From Ktedonobacter racemifer DSM 44963 (GTDB lineage: Bacteria > Chloroflexota > Ktedonobacteria > Ktedonobacterales > Ktedonobacteraceae), in the NCBI RefSeq assembly GCF_000178855.1, contig NZ_ADVG01000001.1:3137481-3201480 (forward strand): a stretch of 64,000 nt of DNA, written 5' to 3'. The notes under the pieces were generated by a model, which had not been told where the DNA came from, searched no databases, and worked only from the letters and a program-made list of their open reading frames with translations. Position 1 is the stretch's first letter. Every line of letters starts with the position of its first letter. Below are positions 1-8,909 of this stretch, one piece after another. The translations under genes were made by a program, and so were the position numbers.

Positions 1-2550
1 ATGTGGGATCAGGCCCTCGCCGCGCTGCAAATTGTCGAAGCACAGACTGGTAAACAGTTTGGAGGTCGGGAGAATCCACTCCTGGTCTCGGTTCGCTCCG
101 GAGCGAAGTTCTCTATGCCCGGTATGATGGATACGGTGCTGAACCTGGGTATCAATGATGAAACCGTACAAGGCCTCATCGCCCTAACACAGGATGAGCG
201 CTTCGCCTATGACGCCTATCGCCGCTTCATTCAGATGTTCAGCAAGATCGTGTTGAATACTAATCCCCAGGACTTTGAACATATCCTGGAGATCTACAAG
301 CAGCGCACGGGCGCAAAGACGGATGCCGAGATTCCCGCTCAGGCCCTTAAAGAGCTAGTCGTCGAGTTTAAGCAGGTCGCGGAGCGAGCCTCGGGACAGC
401 CCTTCCCCACAGACGTCTATGAACAGTTGCGCAAGGCAATCGAGGCCGTCTTCGCTTCCTGGAACAATAAACGCGCCATCGACTACCGCAACTTCAACAA
501 AATTCCGCACAATCTAGGAACAGCCGTGAATGTCCAGAGTATGGTCTTCGGCAATATGGGCAGTGATAGCGGCACAGGTGTGGCCTTTACCCGCAACCCC
601 TCAAACGGCGAGCACGAGATTTTTGGCGAGTATTTGCTCAATGCACAGGGTGAGGATGTGGTCGCTGGTATTCGTACGCCATCAAAAATCAGCCGCCTGC
701 ACGAAGACCTGCCCGAAGTCTATCGCCAATTCCTGGAGATCGCTAAACTCCTGGAGGCGCACTACCGCGATATGCAGGACCTGGAGTTTACGGTCGAGCA
801 TGGTCGGCTCTACATGTTGCAGACACGCTCAGCCAAGCGCAACGCCAGGGCCGCGATCAAGGTCGCCGTGGATATGGTGCGCGAGGGCTTGATCACGCCT
901 GAAGAGGCCCTGCAACGCGTTGAACCCGCGCATGTCTACCAGCTGCTCCTGCCCCGCTTTGATGAGTCGGAGAAGCGAAAGGCCACGACGGAGGGCCGTC
1001 TGCTCGCAAAGGGCCTGAACGCCTCGCCGGGCGCGGCCTACGGTAAAGCTGTCTTCGACGCGGATCGCGCCGAGGAACTGGGCAAAGCCGGGGTATCTGT
1101 CGTACTGGTGCGCCCGGAAACCAGCCCCGATGACGTACATGGCATGCTCGTTGCCAAGGGTATCCTCACCGCACGCGGTGGTGCGACCAGCCACGCCGCC
1201 GTTGTGGCACGTGGCCTGGGTCTCCCCTGTGTCGCTGGCTGTGAGGGCATCCGCGTCAGTGATAGCGAGCGTCTCTTCCGCGTCAACAATTCTAATATTG
1301 TTATTCGTGAGGGCGATGACATTTCGATTGATGGCGCGACGGGCGAGGTCTTCCAGGGTCGCATTCAGACTGTTGATCCCGATTTCGCCAGGGAGGAAGA
1401 CTTACAGACACTGCTAGGTTGGGCCGATAAGGTACGTAAGCTTGGTGTCTGGGCGAATGCCGACTACCCACGCGATGCACAGCGCGCCGTCGCCTTTGGA
1501 GCCGAGGGCATTGGCCTCTGCCGCACCGAGCATATGTTTATGGAGCAGGAGCGCCTCCCCATCGTGCAGAAGATGATTCTCGCACGCAACCCCGAGGAGC
1601 GCCAGGCCGCGCTCGATCAGTTGCTGCCCTTCCAGCGCAGCGACTTTAAGGGCATCTTCTCGGCCATGGTCAGTCCCACAACGGGCGAGGGCTATCCAGT
1701 CGTTATTCGCCTGATCGATCCACCACTGCATGAGTTCCTGCCCTCCTATGAAGAGCTCCTGGTCGAGGTCACTCGCCTGGAGACCCAGGGCGGACACGAG
1801 GCGGAACTGCAAGAGAAGAAGACCATGCTCGAAGCCGTCGGCTCTATGCGTGAGATGAACCCCATGCTGGGCCTACGCGGTTGTCGCCTCGGCCTGCTCT
1901 TCCCCGAGATCAACATCATGCAGACACGCGCCATTCTGGAGGCCGCGGCCGAGCTGGCGCGCGAGGGCAAGAAGCTCCAGCCAAAGATTATGATTCCGCT
2001 GGTCGGCCACGTCAATGAGCTACGCGAGGTCCGGAGGCAGTTGGAGGGCGTCGCAGCTGAGATAGCGCGCGAGTCTGGTGGCGCCATCGCGTACAAGTTT
2101 GGCACCATGATCGAGGTTCCACGCGCCGCCGTGACCGCCGATCAGATCGCACCGGTCTCCGACTTCTTTAGCTTCGGCACCAACGACCTGACGCAGACCA
2201 CCTTCGGCTACAGCCGCGACGACGCCGAGGGCAAGTTCTTGCTCAAGTATGTTGATGGCTTGGATGTCCCCGGTCAGAGAGACAAGGTTAAGATTCTGCC
2301 CGCCAATCCCTTCCAGACCCTTGATCGTGAGGGCGTGGGCCAGCTGGTCGCCATGGCCGTGGCCAAGGGGCGCCACACCAACAAGGATATTGAGCTGGGC
2401 ATCTGCGGTGAGCATGGCGGTGATCCTGAAAGCATCGCTTTCTGCCACCAGGTCGGGCTCGACTACGTGAGCTGCTCGCCCTTCCGCGTTCCCGTCGCAC
2501 GCCTGGCCGCCGCCCAGGCCGCGCTGCATCAGTCCGAGCGCGATAAATAA
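1..2550 (+). CDS. ppdK: Pyruvate, phosphate dikinase (5'-truncated by window edge)
   Basis: Interconverts pyruvate + ATP + Pi and PEP + AMP + PPi in the cytosol. 849 residues are visible. The frame is open from base 1 and the first residues (MWDQALAALQ) match the interior of the nucleotide-binding domain, so roughly 60 N-terminal residues lie upstream of the window and the ATG at base 1 is internal. Seen: the LLVSVRSGAKFSMPGMMDT loop near residue 30, the phosphohistidine motif GGATSHAAVVARG (His about 398), a C-terminal TIM barrel with FGTNDLTQTTFGYSRDD (about 726) and the catalytic Cys in GICGEHGGDP (about 802). The C-terminus is complete. A perfect palindrome starts 4 bases after the stop. 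Family assignment is very secure. Confidence 0.97.
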   Translation: MWDQALAALQIVEAQTGKQFGGRENPLLVSVRSGAKFSMPGMMDTVLNLGINDETVQGLIALTQDERFAYDAYRRFIQMFSKIVLNTNPQDFEHILEIYKQRTGAKTDAEIPAQALKELVVEFKQVAERASGQPFPTDVYEQLRKAIEAVFASWNNKRAIDYRNFNKIPHNLGTAVNVQSMVFGNMGSDSGTGVAFTRNPSNGEHEIFGEYLLNAQGEDVVAGIRTPSKISRLHEDLPEVYRQFLEIAKLLEAHYRDMQDLEFTVEHGRLYMLQTRSAKRNARAAIKVAVDMVREGLITPEEALQRVEPAHVYQLLLPRFDESEKRKATTEGRLLAKGLNASPGAAYGKAVFDADRAEELGKAGVSVVLVRPETSPDDVHGMLVAKGILTARGGATSHAAVVARGLGLPCVAGCEGIRVSDSERLFRVNNSNIVIREGDDISIDGATGEVFQGRIQTVDPDFAREEDLQTLLGWADKVRKLGVWANADYPRDAQRAVAFGAEGIGLCRTEHMFMEQERLPIVQKMILARNPEERQAALDQLLPFQRSDFKGIFSAMVSPTTGEGYPVVIRLIDPPLHEFLPSYEELLVEVTRLETQGGHEAELQEKKTMLEAVGSMREMNPMLGLRGCRLGLLFPEINIMQTRAILEAAAELAREGKKLQPKIMIPLVGHVNELREVRRQLEGVAAEIARESGGAIAYKFGTMIEVPRAAVTADQIAPVSDFFSFGTNDLTQTTFGYSRDDAEGKFLLKYVDGLDVPGQRDKVKILPANPFQTLDREGVGQLVAMAVAKGRHTNKDIELGICGEHGGDPESIAFCHQVGLDYVSCSPFRVPVARLAAAQAALHQSERDK

Positions 2551-2554
2551 GTGT

Positions 2555-2614
2555 AGACATCAGAGAAAAAGCGGGTCGAGGCGTACGCCTCGACCCGCTT
2601 TTTCTCTGATGTCT
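2555..2614. terminator. Perfect 60-bp palindrome, convergent gene end
   Basis: Two 30-base arms (2555-2584, 2585-2614) are exact reverse complements with no loop; the centre is GGCGT/ACGCC. It lies between ppdK (+) and the convergent membrane gene (-). It is a likely bidirectional terminator, although no U-tract follows on either strand; the T5 run is inside the stem. Confidence 0.75.
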
Positions 2615-2663
2615 GTTAGCCCATTAGCGGCCAGCGCTGACCCACACCTCTCTCTTCTTTCTA

Positions 2664-3842
2664 CTAAGCAACCCAGTAGTGGTTGACAAAGAGCATGACA
2701 TTGAGGCCCCACAGCGGTAGCATAAGCGCAAGGTAGGCTTTGTCAAAACGTGGGTACTTACTCCAGACGGCGTGGATCATCGTCACAGGAAAAATAACTA
2801 CGAGATAGCGTGGGAATGATGCCAGCGTATTAAACTGTGGATAGCAGAGAGGAAAGAACGCCATAACCAGGGCAAAGAGCATATAGTGTAAAGGAAGGCG
2901 CCTCCAACCCAGGGCAAGAGTCAATAGCGGCAGCAAGACAAAGGCTAAATCCATCGGATTAAACCTGGCACGCAGGGTGGGATCAAAAATCTGCTTGATA
3001 CCAAACCAGATGGGCTGCCAGGGAAATGCAAAATCCCGCCCCCATGTAGCCTCCTGCTTGCTAAAAAGCAATGGATCGCCTTTGGCATACCACAGGTAGA
3101 GCATATAGCAACTCAGGCCAAACGGAATCAGCACAATAGGCAGTAGCGCACCCACCTTTTCGCGCCAACGCTCTAACTTTAACGGCAAAGGAAATACATA
3201 GCGCCGTACATATACGATGATATACGGCAGAGCCAGGAAAATACCCGCTGAACGCGTCATAGAGGCCAACATTCCGCATAGCCCCGCCAGCCACCAATCG
3301 TATTTGCCTCCACGAAGCCAGAAATAAAAACAGAGCAGACATAGCAGTAAGAAGAGCGGCTCGGTATAGGCCGCGACAAAAAAGATCGCGAAGGGGGTAA
3401 ATGTCAGGTACCAGAGGGCATTTCTGGCAATGGAGGCTTCAAACTCCTGCTCTAACAATTTGTAAAAAACGATTAAGGCCAGGAAAAAGAAGAGGTTTGA
3501 GAGCACCATACCCGTCAAAAAATAGACCAGAAGAGAACCGCCGAACAACATACCTACGCTATGGATCAATAAGGGCCAGAGCGGGAAGAATGCCGTATCT
3601 CGGGTAATGCTATAACCATGCATAGCAATCTCAACATACGCAAGCACATCATAGCGCATCCAGGAAAAGAGACAATCATGCACCGAAATAGAGCAACCGT
3701 GCCACTTCCACTCCCCAGGCAGAGGAAAACGCGTTGTTCCAAGATAAGTCAGGATAATGGCGAGGAGACGGCTCAAAGCAAAGGGCCAGGCAGCCTCTTG
3801 CCAGGCCCTTTTCCGCACTGATAACACACGCATAACCTCCAT
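2664..3842 (-). CDS. PIG-V-like integral membrane mannosyl/glycosyltransferase
   Basis: A 392-residue protein with about 10 hydrophobic segments. The first luminal loop holds the family signature: an acidic residue pair in WMRYDVLAYVEIAMHGY followed by AFFPLWPLLI, and near the end SFPRYLVVIFP, as in PIG-V/GPI18-type lipid-phosphate-sugar-dependent mannosyltransferases. Bacterial members are thought to transfer sugars from polyprenyl phosphates outside the membrane; the acceptor here is unknown. The start is uncertain: ATG at 3842, or ATG at 3833 with GGAGG only 2-3 bases away. A decayed relative lies at 23489-24209. It is convergent with ppdK and codirectional with a class of genes having no obvious functional link. 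Confidence 0.75.
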   Translation of the reverse strand: MEVMRVLSVRKRAWQEAAWPFALSRLLAIILTYLGTTRFPLPGEWKWHGCSISVHDCLFSWMRYDVLAYVEIAMHGYSITRDTAFFPLWPLLIHSVGMLFGGSLLVYFLTGMVLSNLFFFLALIVFYKLLEQEFEASIARNALWYLTFTPFAIFFVAAYTEPLFLLLCLLCFYFWLRGGKYDWWLAGLCGMLASMTRSAGIFLALPYIIVYVRRYVFPLPLKLERWREKVGALLPIVLIPFGLSCYMLYLWYAKGDPLLFSKQEATWGRDFAFPWQPIWFGIKQIFDPTLRARFNPMDLAFVLLPLLTLALGWRRLPLHYMLFALVMAFFPLCYPQFNTLASFPRYLVVIFPVTMIHAVWSKYPRFDKAYLALMLPLWGLNVMLFVNHYWVA

Positions 3843-3895
3843 GCTTCGTATTGATGGGCTTCTAGATGAGCTTCTAGTATAGCAGAGTACGGATA

Positions 3896-4894
3896 TTAAT
3901 GCATTTTGAGCAGAATCTTGAGCATGCCTTTCTGCTCAGCCTGGCGAAAAGCTTCCACAGCATCCTCGAAGGCGTAACGAACACTGACAAGAGGTCCAAC
4001 ATCTATGTGCTTCTGGCGCAAGGCTCGCAGGGCTGGCTCGAAGGGTCCACAGCGCGATCCCTGCACGCGTATCTCGTTAACGACGATACGGGAGAGATCC
4101 AGCGCGCCTTTCTCCGCGACAGTACTCTTGAGTACAATCGTTCCGCGTGGCCGCACCAGGCGCAGAGCCATGTCAAGGCCCTGTTCCGAGCCGGTACACT
4201 CCACCAACAGATCGAGACGCTCGCCCTCCTGCACCAGGCGTTCAGTCTCAGCTACTGTTTGCGTTACAATGCCTCGCTTGCGCGCAAGGGCCAGCTTCTC
4301 CTCGTGTTTCCCTGTCATCCAGACCTCGCCCCCGCTCAGAGCCAGGACCTGGGCCGCCAGTTGCCCCATCTTGCCATCGCCAAGTACCAGCATGCGCATA
4401 CCGGGCGTGATATGCACCTGCTCCAGCATCTCAAAATTGGCCGCGAGCGGCTCCACAAATACCGCCTCCTCGTCGCAGACCTCGTCGGATACCAGGTGTA
4501 GATTCTCAACGGGCAGGGTGAGATAGTCGGCAAAAGCGCCATCCCTGCCCACAATCCCCAGTGCCGCTCGCCGAGGGCAATGCGAGTATATTCCCTGGCG
4601 ACAATACCAGCATTGCGCGCCGCGACAGGGAATATTGATCTCACCAACTACACGCTGACCCAGCAAATGGCTATATTGCCCGCGCGCATCAAGCCCCTGG
4701 ATCGCCTCGACCACCCCAACAAATTCATGCCCCAGCACCCCCTGAAAGCCTTTATACCCTCGCGTAATCTCCAGGTCTGTATTGCAAATGCCCGCCTGCA
4801 TAATCCGGATCAGCGCCTCGCCCTCTCCAGGCTGTGGCTGTGGGTGGTCATGTTCTAAGGCCAGGCCTTGCGCTCCATACACTAACGCGCGCAT
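3896..4894 (-). CDS. Zinc-dependent alcohol dehydrogenase family (MDR) oxidoreductase
   Basis: 332 residues, a typical length for a compact MDR enzyme. Seen: catalytic-zinc ligands in GICNTDLE and GHEFVG, the four-cysteine structural-zinc lobe (CRGAQCWYCRQGIYSHC, about residues 92-108), then a Rossmann fold with VLGDGKMGQLAAQ near 175. It probably oxidises or reduces a polyol or alcohol with NAD(P); the substrate cannot be read from sequence. The start has AGGAGGAAAGG upstream. A candidate -10 (TATAAT, 4949-4954 minus strand) lies 55 bases before the start. Confidence 0.88.
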   Translation of the reverse strand: MRALVYGAQGLALEHDHPQPQPGEGEALIRIMQAGICNTDLEITRGYKGFQGVLGHEFVGVVEAIQGLDARGQYSHLLGQRVVGEINIPCRGAQCWYCRQGIYSHCPRRAALGIVGRDGAFADYLTLPVENLHLVSDEVCDEEAVFVEPLAANFEMLEQVHITPGMRMLVLGDGKMGQLAAQVLALSGGEVWMTGKHEEKLALARKRGIVTQTVAETERLVQEGERLDLLVECTGSEQGLDMALRLVRPRGTIVLKSTVAEKGALDLSRIVVNEIRVQGSRCGPFEPALRALRQKHIDVGPLVSVRYAFEDAVEAFRQAEQKGMLKILLKMH

Positions 4895-4948
4895 GTGATC
4901 CTTTCCTCCTGTCAGTTTGTTTGAAGCTTGTAAATTCCCATGTCCCTG

Positions 4949-4954
4949 ATTATA
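4949..4954 (-). promoter_or_regulatory. Candidate -10 box for the MDR gene
   Basis: TATAAT is read on the minus strand. No good TTGACA is placed 16-18 bases upstream, so this is only a candidate. It lies downstream (in the minus sense) of a mini-hairpin and a degenerate palindrome, the same order seen before hisS, pgeF and murF. Confidence 0.35.
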
Positions 4955-5032
4955 CTGTCCCTACATACATGCACTTCTATAGAATATATTTCATTTCCGC
5001 GTTCGACACATTAGTACTTTGTTCAATTTCGT

Positions 5033-5120
5033 TTGAAAGGGATTCATACCGCCTGCGGCGGGAGGGGAAAGGGACGCAGAGGGGTTGCGCCCCTCTGCAC
5101 TCCCCTCTTTTCCTTTTCAA
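5033..5120. repeat. Degenerate long palindrome carrying a GCA mini-hairpin in one arm
   Basis: Inner perfect stem GCAGAGGGG (5076-5084) / CCCCTCTGC (5090-5098), outer remnants TTGAAAGG (5033) / CCTTTTCAA (5112). The left arm is interrupted by CCGCC-TGC-GGCGG (5049-5061), which on the minus strand reads CCGCC-GCA-GGCGG, the mini-hairpin family found elsewhere. It lies in a divergent spacer between the MDR gene (-) and the frameshifted gene (+). Confidence 0.55.
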
Positions 5121-5173
5121 GTGAGCTTTAACAGAACAGTAGCATCCCATTATTAAGAAAAGGGAGTACTCAT

Positions 5174-5853
5174 ATGTCCTTTGATCCCAATGAGCCAACC
5201 CTGTCCACTGATATACCTCTACCACCTACAACGCCTGCGCAAGCCACACCGTCACATATTCCCTCTGGGCAGTATCAGGCTCCACTACCTGCCTATCAGG
5301 GCTATCCCTACCCGCGCTGCCACCAGCGGGTCCATTCCCTGCTCCAGGCATGCCACGCTATCCCTACCCAGTTATGCCGCCGCCACGCAAGAAGTCCTCG
5401 CTCCTGTGGCTCTGGATTACGCTTGGTGTGCTGGGAGGTGTGACCCTCCTGGGATGTGGTATCTGTGGTGTCTTTGGCTACTTAGGCGTCAGCCTGGTCC
5501 AGTCTGACACGGTACAGGCTCCGACCAGGGTCACCCTCTACTATCAATCATTGCAGACAATGGACTATACTAAGGCCTATACCTATGTATCGCCAGGTGC
5601 GAGCTTCTCGATCACGCAAGATGATGGGAATACCACTCAGATTTCTGACGAAGAGACCTTTACAAGTGCCGCACAAAGCGCCGATCAACAGCTGGGAAGC
5701 ATTGAAAGTAGCAGCCCCCGTCTGGTATCATTGAACAATACCGTCGCGAAAATTGCGGTAACGGTCACACGTACCAACAAAGTGTACGTTGTTCACCTCA
5801 CGCTCAATAAGATAAATGGCAGTTGGAAGATTGTGGAGGCCGATGGCATCTAG
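5174..5853 (+). pseudogene. Membrane-anchored Pro-rich protein with a frameshift (or sequencing indel)
   Basis: Two frames together make one sensible protein. Frame A starts at ATG 5174 with a cytoplasmic Pro/Gln-rich stretch ending YQGYPYP near 5313, then loses sense. Frame C continues from about 5305 (ALPPAGPFPAPGMPRYPY), through a positively charged PPPRKK, one transmembrane helix (SLLWLWITLGVLGGVTLLG) and a roughly 110-residue extracytoplasmic domain that looks like the NTF2/DUF4878-type folds of lipoproteins (YYQSLQTMDYTKAYTYV ... VHLTLNKINGSWKIVEADGI). The joined product would be about 226 residues. A one-base indel around 5303-5315 explains it. An internal start at ATG 5350 could still yield the membrane part. 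Function unknown. Upstream Shine-Dalgarno is AAAGGGAG. Confidence 0.65.
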
Positions 5854-5869
5854 CATCTCTCCCCGCCCT

Positions 5870-5945
5870 AAGATCTTATTCCGAACCCCTATTCGGAGGC
5901 GCGCGCCACTTGCGTAGCTAGCGCTTCGCGCTCAAGGTTTTCGGA
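5870..5945 (+). repeat. REP/MITE-like element, copy 1
   Basis: Begins AAGATCTTATTCCGAA and ends with a 28-base block CTAGCGCTTCGCGCTCA..GGTTTTCGGA. The same two blocks occur in opposite orientation at 19206-19269 with a different middle. The ends are inverted (TCCGAA...TTCGGA) and an inner AGCGCTTCGCGCT can form a hairpin. It lies between the frameshifted gene and the methyltransferase. Confidence 0.7.
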
Positions 5946-5970
5946 GAAGAAGTACAAGGGTTTTCACACA

Positions 5971-6729
5971 ATGAATAACTATGACCTGATTGCGCCTTTT
6001 TATGATGCCGAACACGCCCAGTTCAGCGAAGATTTCGATATGTATCGCAACTTCGCTGAACTCTGCGGCGGCAAGATTCTAGAGCTGGCCTGCGGCAGTG
6101 GCCGCGTCCTGCTTCCCCTGGCCGAGGATGGCTACGAGGTTACGGGCGTCGATACCTCAGCGCAAATGTTGGACCTCGCACGCCAGGCATTAGACCATGC
6201 TGGCCTCAGCAATCGTTGTACCCTGGTACAGCAAGATGTCTGCACTCTGCACCTGGAGCAGAAATATCGCCTGGCCTTTATCGCGCTTGGCTCCTTTGCA
6301 CACATTACATCACGCGTCCAGCAGAAACAGGCCCTGGCCACCATTCGTGCCCATCTCTCAATGGGTGGCACCTTCATTCTGGACATTAGCAACGGTGACC
6401 TGCGCTATATGGAGGGTATGAGTGGGCAGATGCTACACCAGGGAACCTGGCAAGCGGATGATCAAACCTGGCTCTCCCACTTTGTCAGCCCGGCCGCCTC
6501 GCATGATCGCCACCTGCTGGAGCTAACGCATTTTTATGATCAGCATCACCAGGGCGGACCCGTTCAACGTACGGTCGTCACGACACATCACTACCTCTTC
6601 GAACGTGGAGAGATTGAACTCCTTTTGGAGCAGGCAGGCTTTCAGGTAAAGGATATCTATGGCGACTATGACCTGGCGCCCTACCAGCTAGAGAGTCCAC
6701 GCCTGATTTGTATCGCCGAGGCTCGATAA
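5971..6729 (+). CDS. Class I SAM-dependent methyltransferase
   Basis: 252 residues. The Rossmann SAM-binding motif ILELACGSGRVLLPLAEDGYEVTGVD lies near residues 36-61, with post-motif acidic QQDVCTLHL near 88 and the motif IV-like FIALGSFAHI. The C-terminal half is a beta-rich cap (HFYDQHHQGGPVQRTVVTTHHY). It belongs to the broad methyltransferase-25/41 group; small-molecule substrates are common but the substrate here is unknown. Only 36 bases separate it from endonuclease V, so co-transcription is likely. The Shine-Dalgarno is weak. Confidence 0.85.
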   Translation: MNNYDLIAPFYDAEHAQFSEDFDMYRNFAELCGGKILELACGSGRVLLPLAEDGYEVTGVDTSAQMLDLARQALDHAGLSNRCTLVQQDVCTLHLEQKYRLAFIALGSFAHITSRVQQKQALATIRAHLSMGGTFILDISNGDLRYMEGMSGQMLHQGTWQADDQTWLSHFVSPAASHDRHLLELTHFYDQHHQGGPVQRTVVTTHHYLFERGEIELLLEQAGFQVKDIYGDYDLAPYQLESPRLICIAEAR

Positions 6730-6765
6730 CACACCTTATTCACAACGCAGAGAGGGGAGAGGCAT

Positions 6766-7473
6766 ATGCAAGTACCGCACCCATGGAATCTGAGCTCTGA
6801 GGCGGCAATCGCCCTGCAACATGAACTGGCGCAGCATATTATTCTTGAGGATCAGGTGGGCGAGGTACGCTACATCGCGGGAGTCGATATGGCCATCCAT
6901 GAAGAGCATAATATGGCTCAGGCAGCCGTGGTGCTCCTCTCCTTCCCCGACCTGGAGATTGTGGAGCGGCACATCTACGAGGAGCCGATACAGATGCCTT
7001 ATGTGCCGGGTCTCCTCTCATTTCGCGAAGCGCCTAGCGTCCTGGGCGCCATACGCAAACTACGCCAGAAACCCGACCTGGTCATGGTAGATGGTCAGGG
7101 CATCGCTCACCCCAGGCGCATCGGCATCGGCGCACACCTGGGTCTCTGGCTTAATATCCCCACTATTGGCTGCGCCAAGTCGCTACTGGTCGGACACTAC
7201 GATAAAGAGGCTCTCGACGAAGAGGCTGGCTCCTGGGTTCCTCTCATCTATAAAAAAGAGGTTATAGGTGCCATGGTGCGCACACGCACACGTGTTAACC
7301 CCATGATTATCTCACCAGGGCATCTCATTAGCCTGGAGACCAGCATCCGCTACGTTCTGGCCTGTAGTAAGGGCTACCGCCTGCCGGAGCCAACGCGCCT
7401 GGCCGATAAGCTCTCCAAAGACAAAACCTGGGTCGAGCCAGAAGCGTCAGAGCAGCCTACCCTGTGGTCATAG
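6766..7473 (+). CDS. nfi: Endonuclease V (deoxyinosine 3'-endonuclease)
   Basis: Cuts the second phosphodiester bond 3' of deoxyinosine in DNA, initiating repair of deaminated adenine. 235 residues, full length. Seen: the first metal-binding Asp in YIAGVDMAI (about 43), the wedge motif MPYVPGLLSFRE (about 77-88), the second Asp in MVDGQGIAHPRRIG (about 109) and the Lys of GCAKSLLVG. The start is supported by GGGAGAGG 5 bases upstream. It is the last gene of a probable two-gene unit, ended by the inverted repeat at 7489-7569. Confidence 0.95.
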   Translation: MQVPHPWNLSSEAAIALQHELAQHIILEDQVGEVRYIAGVDMAIHEEHNMAQAAVVLLSFPDLEIVERHIYEEPIQMPYVPGLLSFREAPSVLGAIRKLRQKPDLVMVDGQGIAHPRRIGIGAHLGLWLNIPTIGCAKSLLVGHYDKEALDEEAGSWVPLIYKKEVIGAMVRTRTRVNPMIISPGHLISLETSIRYVLACSKGYRLPEPTRLADKLSKDKTWVEPEASEQPTLWS

Positions 7474-7488
7474 AATAAAGCTGAGAGC

Positions 7489-7569
7489 GACGCTGCTGAA
7501 GCACGCGTCTACATATAATGGCGCGATACGCCCGTATCATTATATGTAGACGCGTGCTTCAGCAGCGTC
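7489..7569. terminator. 31-bp-arm inverted repeat with nested inner hairpin
   Basis: Arms 7489-7519 and 7539-7569 are exact complements. Inside, GATACG-CC-CGTATC (7525-7538) forms a second hairpin stacked on the outer stem, leaving GGCGC as a one-sided bulge. It separates nfi (+) from the convergent histidine kinase (-). Likely bidirectional terminator without a U-tract. Confidence 0.75.
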
Positions 7570-7575
7570 GTGCCA

Positions 7576-8799
7576 CTACTCTCGGCTCGCGGCCTTCTGC
7601 CGCTTTGCCCCTTCCAGGATGGGCAGTGTGAAGTAGAAAGACGAACCCTTGCCTACCACGGTATCAAAGCTGATGGTGCCGCCATGCTGCTCCACGATCA
7701 ATCTGGCGATTGAGAGACCCAGGCCATACCCACCCATTTTCGATTGCTGGCTATGGTTGGATTGGTAGAAGCGCTCAAAAATATGTGGGCGATCCTCAAC
7801 CTGAATACCATAGCCGGTATCGGTGACACTGATCATCTGAAAGCGTGCATCATGCACGCTGGCCGTAATAGTCACCGAGCCACCGGGTGGCGTATATTTA
7901 ATGGCATTGGAGATCAGGTTATTTAAGACTTGCTTGATGCGCTGTGGATCAACATATAAGAGAGGTGTCTCGGGCACAATCTCCAAGACAAGCGCAACCC
8001 CCGCCTTCACCGCCTGCGGCTGCAAGCTCTGCGTCACCAGGCGAACCAGCTCTAGCAACTGTACGCCTTGCTGCTTAGTTTCAAACTGCCCCAGGTCCGA
8101 GCGCGTCATAAACAAAATGTCTTCGACGATTGAGATAAGCTGCTGAACCCCCTCTTGAGCGTATCCCAGGTAGAGGCGCTGTTCATCATTCAACTCGCCC
8201 ATATGCCCCTGCCAGAGAAGCTCAATAAAGCCGTGGACCGAGTTTAAGGGTGTGCGCAACTCATGTGAAACCATTGAGACAAAATTCGAGCGCACCTGGT
8301 TCGCTACCTTGAGGGCCGAGAGGTCCCGCAGAGCCCAAACCGCGTACGGCTCTGCGGCTATATGAATAGGAGTTACGCTGGTAGAGACCTCGCAAAAAAT
8401 CTCCTCCTTTGCTCCGACCAGCAGTTCTTCGTTCTGTAGCGGCTCATCCTGTTGCAGGACCCGCGCCAGGGGACAGCTCGAAGTTCCACACAGCTCCATA
8501 CGGTTCAGGTTCTTGCAGCGTAACACCTCGCGACATTTCCACAGCGTCCCCGGCTTGCCTACAGGTAAACGCAACATCTCCCTGGCCGCTGGATTACTTT
8601 CGCGCAGGCGAAAGTCTTTATCCAGAACCAGTAGCGCGTCCGGGCTGTGCGTCATAAAAGACGTAAGCACCAGCTCGCGCTCTAACGGCACCGTCTCCTC
8701 ACGCTTGCGGCGCCCCCGGCGAGGCGACGCGACCGCCAGGTCATACGTCTCCTCTTCTCGATGCGTTCCTGACCCCTCTTGTGACATATCTTTCCGCAC
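7576..8799 (-). CDS. PAS-domain sensor histidine kinase with a cysteine-rich PAS insert
   Basis: 407 residues, no transmembrane helix, so probably a cytosolic sensor. Order: basic linker, PAS domain (about 45-165), HisKA with phospho-acceptor His179 (SHELRTPLN), HATPase_c with N-box NNLISNAIKYTPPGG, G1 DTGYGI and G2 GYGLGLSIA; all key residues are present. The PAS domain carries four spaced cysteines (89, 95, 104, 109; C-x5-C-x8-C-x4-C followed by Pro), a pattern that could bind metal or sense redox state (inference). It follows the response regulator gene by about 110 bases on the same strand. Start: GTG with GGGGG upstream; an ATG four codons later is an alternative. Confidence 0.9.
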   Translation of the reverse strand: MRKDMSQEGSGTHREEETYDLAVASPRRGRRKREETVPLERELVLTSFMTHSPDALLVLDKDFRLRESNPAAREMLRLPVGKPGTLWKCREVLRCKNLNRMELCGTSSCPLARVLQQDEPLQNEELLVGAKEEIFCEVSTSVTPIHIAAEPYAVWALRDLSALKVANQVRSNFVSMVSHELRTPLNSVHGFIELLWQGHMGELNDEQRLYLGYAQEGVQQLISIVEDILFMTRSDLGQFETKQQGVQLLELVRLVTQSLQPQAVKAGVALVLEIVPETPLLYVDPQRIKQVLNNLISNAIKYTPPGGSVTITASVHDARFQMISVTDTGYGIQVEDRPHIFERFYQSNHSQQSKMGGYGLGLSIARLIVEQHGGTISFDTVVGKGSSFYFTLPILEGAKRQKAASRE

Positions 8800-8909
8800 C
8801 CTGACCCCCTACATTTCCGAATGTCTTCACGTTCTTGTTCAAGCCAGCTCTTCTTCACTCGAACGCGAAAGAAATGAGCACATCCCTACATCTTTACTTG
8901 TCTACTTGT

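Noticed and set aside
1..3. ATG at base 1 as the real start of ppdK
   Set aside because: The protein lacks the first roughly 60 residues of every family member; the Met is internal and the gene is cut by the window.
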